This document shows, piece by piece, positions 5,134 through 8,128 of a stretch of 8,128 nt of DNA; the first letter of the stretch is position 1; every line of letters begins with the position of its first letter. The stretch covers positions 1 through 8,128 of the forward strand of contig JACQHE010000007.1 of assembly GCA_016199185.1 (NCBI GenBank), in the 5' to 3' direction. The position numbers were made by a program, and so were the translations under genes. The notes below the pieces were generated by a model. The model was not told the DNA's origin. It saw only the letters and a program-made list of their open reading frames with translations, and did no database searches. Source of the stretch: Candidatus Gottesmanbacteria bacterium. Its GTDB lineage: Bacteria; Patescibacteriota; Microgenomatia; UBA10105; UBA927.

Positions 5134-6051
5134 ATGAAGATCACCAAGCGCGATGCCGTCAGGATAGCGATTTCGTATGCGGACATCTTTGACTATCCGT
5201 TGACAGAAGAAGAAGTACGGGTGTGGGCACCGTACGTTTCCATAAGGTCACTCCTTGCAGTACTGCAAGGAGTGACCTTGAAAAACAAGCGACTCCTTGC
5301 GATTCGAAAGCAGCGGGAGGAATGGTCAAGGGAGAAATGGATCCGCGCCCGGCTGGTTGCAAAATTATTAAAAATTATCCCAACCATCACGCTCGTCGGC
5401 GTTACCGGCGGCTTGACCCGCTTCAATGTGCGGCAAGAGGACGATATAGACTTCCTTATTATTACGGCTCCAAAAACTCTCTGGGTGACACGAGCGTTGA
5501 CGACCATCCTCCTTGACATTTTTCATCTACGCCGTCGGCCGGGAGATCGGGAGTTTCAAAACCTCATCTGCCTGAATATGTTCATGGGTGAGGATGGCCT
5601 TGCGGTCGCGCGGGGTGAACGTGATCTGTTTACCGCCCATGAAGTCCTTCTTATGAAGCCACTATGGGAACGGGACGGTGCATATCGGAAGTTTTTGTCC
5701 GCCAATCGATGGGTGAGGAGGTTTCTTCCCACAGCGTGGGAAGAAAAATCCAAAGCAGATGCTGGAGTCGCTGTCGCTCCCCAGCATGACGTCATTCTGG
5801 CAAGCGAGTCTTCGAGCGCGTCCAGAATCTCTTCTTGTTTGGGATTTGTGATTTGGTCATTGAGATTTTTTGAGCCATTAGTTCGAATTCTGCAATTGTG
5901 GTATATGAAGAAGCGCCGCTCGACGGAGATCGTGACGGATACCGTCATCCGTTTCCATCCCCGCGATGCGCGCGTATGGATTAAGCGTGCGTTAGGGCGG
6001 CGTTTAGCTCGTTTTAATATACCCCTTGACAAGATTTTCTACGGCCGGTAA
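5134..6051 (+). CDS. Polymerase-beta-type nucleotidyltransferase domain protein with repeat insertions
   Basis: 305 residues. The N-terminus (MKITKRDAVRIAISYADIFDYPLTEEEV) looks like a winged-helix segment. Residues 86-110 contain the nucleotidyltransferase core: VGVTGGLTRFNV, then EDDIDFLII, with D104 and D106 as the metal-binding aspartate pair after the G92-G93 turn. The C-terminus (FHPRDARVWIKRALGRRL) is charged. The family transfers a nucleotide or binds one; no substrate can be named. In related proteins as I remember them, the segment between the winged helix and the basic stretch (about 36-55) is longer and different; here it is largely a 36-bp palindrome product. Residues 197-249 also look made of inserted repeats. 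ATG 5134 is 4 nt after the preceding stop with no Shine-Dalgarno sequence, so re-initiation is likely; the frame is open further upstream, but only inside the previous gene. The groE promoter lies in its 3' end. Confidence 0.8.
   Translation: MKITKRDAVRIAISYADIFDYPLTEEEVRVWAPYVSIRSLLAVLQGVTLKNKRLLAIRKQREEWSREKWIRARLVAKLLKIIPTITLVGVTGGLTRFNVRQEDDIDFLIITAPKTLWVTRALTTILLDIFHLRRRPGDREFQNLICLNMFMGEDGLAVARGERDLFTAHEVLLMKPLWERDGAYRKFLSANRWVRRFLPTAWEEKSKADAGVAVAPQHDVILASESSSASRISSCLGFVIWSLRFFEPLVRILQLWYMKKRRSTEIVTDTVIRFHPRDARVWIKRALGRRLARFNIPLDKIFYGR
5244..5279. repeat. Perfect 36-bp palindrome inside the nucleotidyltransferase gene
   Basis: The first 18 bases (AAGGTCACTCCTTGCAGT) are exactly reverse-complementary to the next 18, with no loop. 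It encodes residues 38-49, RSLLAVLQGVTL, in frame. As RNA it would form a long hairpin in mid-gene. Rho-independent termination is unlikely because no U tract follows. It probably belongs to the same class of coding-region palindromes as the one in tsaD. Confidence 0.92.
5722..5828. repeat. Cluster of three adjacent inverted repeats inside the nucleotidyltransferase gene
   Basis: Stem 1: TTTCTTCCCAC (5722-5732) with GTGGGAAGAAA (5736-5746), loop of 3. Stem 2: ATGCTGG (5759-5765) with CCAGCAT (5781-5787). Stem 3: ATTCTGG (5794-5800) with CCAGAAT (5822-5828). Stems 2 and 3 are joined by the 10-bp palindrome ATGACGTCAT (5786-5795). The encoded stretch (about residues 197-232) is low-complexity, Ala/Ser-rich and unlike an enzyme core, suggesting stacked repeat insertions that kept the frame open. 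Confidence 0.7.
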
Positions 6052-6054
6052 AAT
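6026..6054 (+). promoter_or_regulatory. groESL promoter, sigma70 type
   Basis: TTGACA (6026-6031, perfect -35) and TAAAAT (6049-6054, five of six -10 bases) are separated by exactly 17 nt. Transcription is predicted at about 6061. The -35 lies inside the upstream coding region and the -10 overlaps its TAA stop (6049-6051). This is the strongest promoter match in the window. Confidence 0.8.
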
Positions 6055-6079
6055 AGCGGTCACTGAAAAGGAGTGCTAA
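6053..6079 (+). promoter_or_regulatory. CIRCE-type operator (HrcA site) of groESL
   Basis: The right arm GAGTGCTAA (6071-6079) is identical to the CIRCE consensus arm. The left arm ATAGCGGTC (6053-6061) matches TTAGCACTC at six of nine positions and is placed at exactly the canonical 9-nt spacing. The site overlaps the end of the -10 box, the predicted transcription start and the groES ribosome-binding site, as CIRCE elements do. It predicts repression by HrcA and release on heat shock; hrcA itself is not in the window. Confidence 0.7.
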
Positions 6080-6082
6080 CCT

Positions 6083-6379
6083 ATGGCAAAACAAAACATT
6101 CAACCGTTGTTTGATAACGTCCTCATTAAACCCCTACAAGCCCAAGACACGCTTCCGTCCGGTATAATTCTTCCAGATACTGCAAAAGAAAAACCCCAGG
6201 TCGGCCAGGTGATGGCCGTGGGTCCCGGCAGCACGGATGACAAAGGCAATCCGGTCAAAATGGTTGTGAAAGTCGGACAGAAAGTCATGTACAAGAAATG
6301 GGGCGGCAATGAAGTGAAAGTCAACGGTGAAGAATGGACGATGGTCGAACAGAAAGATATATTAGCGATTGTAGTGTAA
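6083..6379 (+). CDS. groES: Co-chaperonin GroES
   Basis: 98 residues, the usual GroES length. It forms the heptameric lid that closes the GroEL cavity during ATP-driven folding in the cytoplasm. Seen: QPLFDNVLIKPL (7-18), the mobile loop with SGIILPDTAKEKPQVGQVMAVGPG (about 26-49), which includes the hydrophobic IIL contact tripeptide for GroEL, then VKVGQKVMYKKWGGNEVKVNGEEW and the C-terminal QKDILAIVV. The mobile loop has SGI where most GroES have GGI. Ribosome-binding site AGGAG (6069-6073) lies 9 nt before ATG 6083 and partly within the CIRCE right arm, so the operator may also affect mRNA. groEL follows after 9 nt, giving a standard groESL operon. Confidence 0.97.
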   Translation: MAKQNIQPLFDNVLIKPLQAQDTLPSGIILPDTAKEKPQVGQVMAVGPGSTDDKGNPVKMVVKVGQKVMYKKWGGNEVKVNGEEWTMVEQKDILAIVV

Positions 6380-6388
6380 AGGAGGAAT

Positions 6389-8035
6389 ATGGCAAAACAA
6401 CTTAAATTTTCAGAAGACGCACGGCAAGCACTTATTCGAGGTGTTAATATTTTGGCTAAAGCAGTGGTCACAACTCTTGGCCCCAAGGGCCGAAACGTCG
6501 CACTGGATAAAAAATGGGGCGCGCCCAACGTCGTCCACGACGGGGTGACCGTTGCCAAGGAAATTGAGCTTGAGGACGCGTTTGAAAACATGGGCGCGCA
6601 GCTGGTCAAAGAAGCCGCCAGCAAAACCAATGACGTGGCGGGTGACGGGACGACCACGTCGACACTCCTCACTCAAGCCATCGTCAACGCGGGCTTCAAG
6701 AATGTGACGGCCGGCGCCAACCCCATGATGCTCAAGATGGGCATGGAGAAGGCCGTCGAGGCCGTCGTTGCCGAGATTAAGAAGATGAGCAAGGCCGTTA
6801 AAGACGCCGATGTAGCCAAGGTAGCCACGATCTCTGCCCAAGACAACCGGATCGGTGCTTTGATCGCCGAAGCGTTAGGTAAAGTAGGCAAGGATGGTGT
6901 CGTCACTGTGGAAGAGGGCAAGGGGTTGACCATGGAGATCGAGTACAAAGAGGGCATGGAGTTTGATAAAGGCTATGCCTCCGCCTACTTCGTGACGATT
7001 CCGGACAAGATGGAGGCGGAGATTAGCGACGCCTACATCCTCATTACAGACAAGAAAATTTCGGCCATTGCTGACCTGTTGCCGTTCCTGGAAGGATTCA
7101 TCAAGGTAAGCAAAAATTTGGTCATCATCGCCGACGAGATTGAGGGTGAGGCTTTGGCGACTCTCGTCGTCAACAAACTTCGTGGCACCTTCAATGTGCT
7201 GGCGGTCAAAGCGCCCGGATTTGGTGATAGAAGGAAAGCGATGCTTGATGACATCGCAACTCTCACGGGCGGAACAGTCATTAGCGAAGACACGGGGCGA
7301 AAGTTTGAGAACGTTAAAGTCGAAGACTGCGGTCGCGCGGATAAAGTATGGGCGGACAAAGATAACTGCCGGATCATCGGCGGGAAGGGAGCAAAAACTG
7401 CTCTCCAAGGTCGCATTGCGCAGATTCGTCGTGAGATTGACGAAACGACGAGCGACTTTGACCGCGAGAAGCTTCAGGAGCGCCTGGCCAAGCTCTCCGG
7501 CGGAGTAGCCGTCATCAACGTGGGGGCGGCAACAGAGATTGAACTCAAAGACAAAAAGGAGCGCGTTAACGACGCGGTGGCTGCAACCAAGGCAGCGCTT
7601 GAGGAAGGCATCGTCCCTGGCGGCGGCGTCGCGCTTCTGCGGGCCCGCATGGCGCTTGATGCATTTAAGAAAACGCTTGATGGCGCCGACGAGAAAGTCG
7701 GGGTGGACATCCTCTACCACGCGCTCGGCGAGCCCATGCGCTGGATCGCCAAAAACGCCGGCGCTGATGAGGGCTGGGTCGTCAAGACGGTAGAAGAGAG
7801 CAAAGTCGCCGACTACGGCTTTGACGCTATGGCAATGCAATTTGGCTCGATGCTTGCGGCGGGTATCCTAGACCCGGCCAAGGTCACGCGGACTGCGGTC
7901 CAAAATGCAGTGTCGGTGGGCATGATGATATTAACAACCGAAGGACTCATAACTGATGCACCGGAAAAGGAGAAGGCAGCCGGTGCCGGCATGCCCCCCG
8001 GCGGCATGGGGGGAATGGGCGGGATGGATTATTAA
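6389..8035 (+). CDS. groEL: Chaperonin GroEL
   Basis: 548 residues, full length for the 60-kDa chaperonin. It forms a double-ring ATPase that encapsulates and folds cytoplasmic proteins with GroES. Seen: the equatorial nucleotide site TLGPKGRNV (29-37), DGVTVAKEIELED (51-63) and GDGTTT (85-90, with D86 equivalent to E. coli D87). The apical domain includes GYASAYFVT and DLLPFLE. Further on come KAPGFGDRRKAMLDD, the ATPase region GAATEIELKDKKERVNDA (about 408-425, with the catalytic Asp after RVN), EEGIVPGGGVALL, and the Gly-Met tail ending GGMGGMGGMDY. All motifs are intact, so it should be functional. GGAGG (6381-6385) lies 3 nt before ATG 6389, a strong but close ribosome-binding site. It is co-transcribed with groES under the CIRCE-bearing promoter. 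No convincing terminator hairpin follows the stop. Confidence 0.99.
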   Translation: MAKQLKFSEDARQALIRGVNILAKAVVTTLGPKGRNVALDKKWGAPNVVHDGVTVAKEIELEDAFENMGAQLVKEAASKTNDVAGDGTTTSTLLTQAIVNAGFKNVTAGANPMMLKMGMEKAVEAVVAEIKKMSKAVKDADVAKVATISAQDNRIGALIAEALGKVGKDGVVTVEEGKGLTMEIEYKEGMEFDKGYASAYFVTIPDKMEAEISDAYILITDKKISAIADLLPFLEGFIKVSKNLVIIADEIEGEALATLVVNKLRGTFNVLAVKAPGFGDRRKAMLDDIATLTGGTVISEDTGRKFENVKVEDCGRADKVWADKDNCRIIGGKGAKTALQGRIAQIRREIDETTSDFDREKLQERLAKLSGGVAVINVGAATEIELKDKKERVNDAVAATKAALEEGIVPGGGVALLRARMALDAFKKTLDGADEKVGVDILYHALGEPMRWIAKNAGADEGWVVKTVEESKVADYGFDAMAMQFGSMLAAGILDPAKVTRTAVQNAVSVGMMILTTEGLITDAPEKEKAAGAGMPPGGMGGMGGMDY

Positions 8036-8062
8036 AGAGGGGCTTTTTGGTAATTATTTTAT

Positions 8063-8128
8063 ATGAAGAGTGTAGTTTTGGAGGATGATGCTGTACATGA
8101 GATATGTTTCAGCACGCTCCAGGGTGAA
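8063..8128 (+). CDS. Possible start of a further gene, cut by the window edge
   Basis: After groEL, an ATG at 8063 opens a frame of 22 codons, MKSVVLEDDAVHEICFSTLQ and on, with no stop before the edge. The composition is protein-like, but there is no Shine-Dalgarno sequence and the stretch is too short to identify. Two minus-strand frames over the same bases are also open to the edge, so a convergent gene ending near 8054 is equally possible. A weak 4-bp stem (AAAG/CTTT near 8033-8045) is not enough to call a terminator. Confidence 0.2.
   Translation, partial: MKSVVLEDDAVHEICFSTLQGE

Noticed and set aside
4506..5186. 226-codon minus-strand frame across the end of the solute-binding protein gene
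   Set aside because: It lies opposite a well-supported gene and crosses the start of the next one; the composition is that of an antisense frame.
6875..7840. 321-codon open frame on the minus strand opposite groEL
   Set aside because: It is an antisense shadow of the strongly conserved groEL coding sequence, shows no recognisable motif, and has no start context.
8033..8050. Rho-independent terminator after groEL
   Set aside because: Only a 4-bp AAAG/CTTT stem with a short T run can be drawn; this is too weak to call.

Overview
The window reads as a piece of a small-genome bacterial chromosome, most likely from the Candidate Phyla Radiation (Patescibacteria, Parcubacteria-like). No marker gene here proves that. 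The inference rests on gene content (a VanW-domain protein, a membrane-anchored orphan solute-binding protein, a stand-alone small cytidylyltransferase-like protein, a TsaD with extra loops) and on short palindromic or tandem repeats placed in frame inside coding genes, a habit I associate from memory with those genomes. TGA is used as a normal stop (the small membrane protein and the antitoxin), so this is not one of the lineages that read TGA as glycine.

Layout. Bases 1-3589 hold a leftward gene series: VanW-domain protein (3589-2222), small HxGH nucleotidyltransferase (2184-1771), small membrane protein (1121-819) and tsaD (822 down to the window edge, C-terminus missing). This series is interrupted at 1173-1770 by a rightward two-gene cassette, a DUF433 antitoxin and a DUF5615 PIN-like toxin. 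A second, diverged copy of the last 14 codons of the nucleotidyltransferase lies on the far side of the cassette, so the cassette sits between two versions of that gene's 3' end. This is the clearest sign of horizontal insertion in the window.

From 3618 the genes run rightward: a membrane-anchored family 1 solute-binding protein with a polyproline tail, a polymerase-beta-type nucleotidyltransferase carrying several inserted repeats, then groES and groEL. The groESL operon has a textbook sigma70-type promoter (TTGACA, 17 nt, TAAAAT) whose -10 overlaps the previous gene's stop codon. A CIRCE-type operator with one perfect arm (GAGTGCTAA) overlaps the transcription start and the groES ribosome-binding site, which predicts HrcA control of heat-shock induction. 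The last 90 bases after groEL hold no convincing terminator and perhaps the start of another gene.

How the genes work together: groES and groEL form one chaperonin machine. TsaD belongs to the t6A tRNA-modification pathway, whose partners are outside the window. VanW and the solute-binding protein both act at the cell surface and are divergently transcribed from a 28-bp gap. The cassette is a self-contained addiction-type module.
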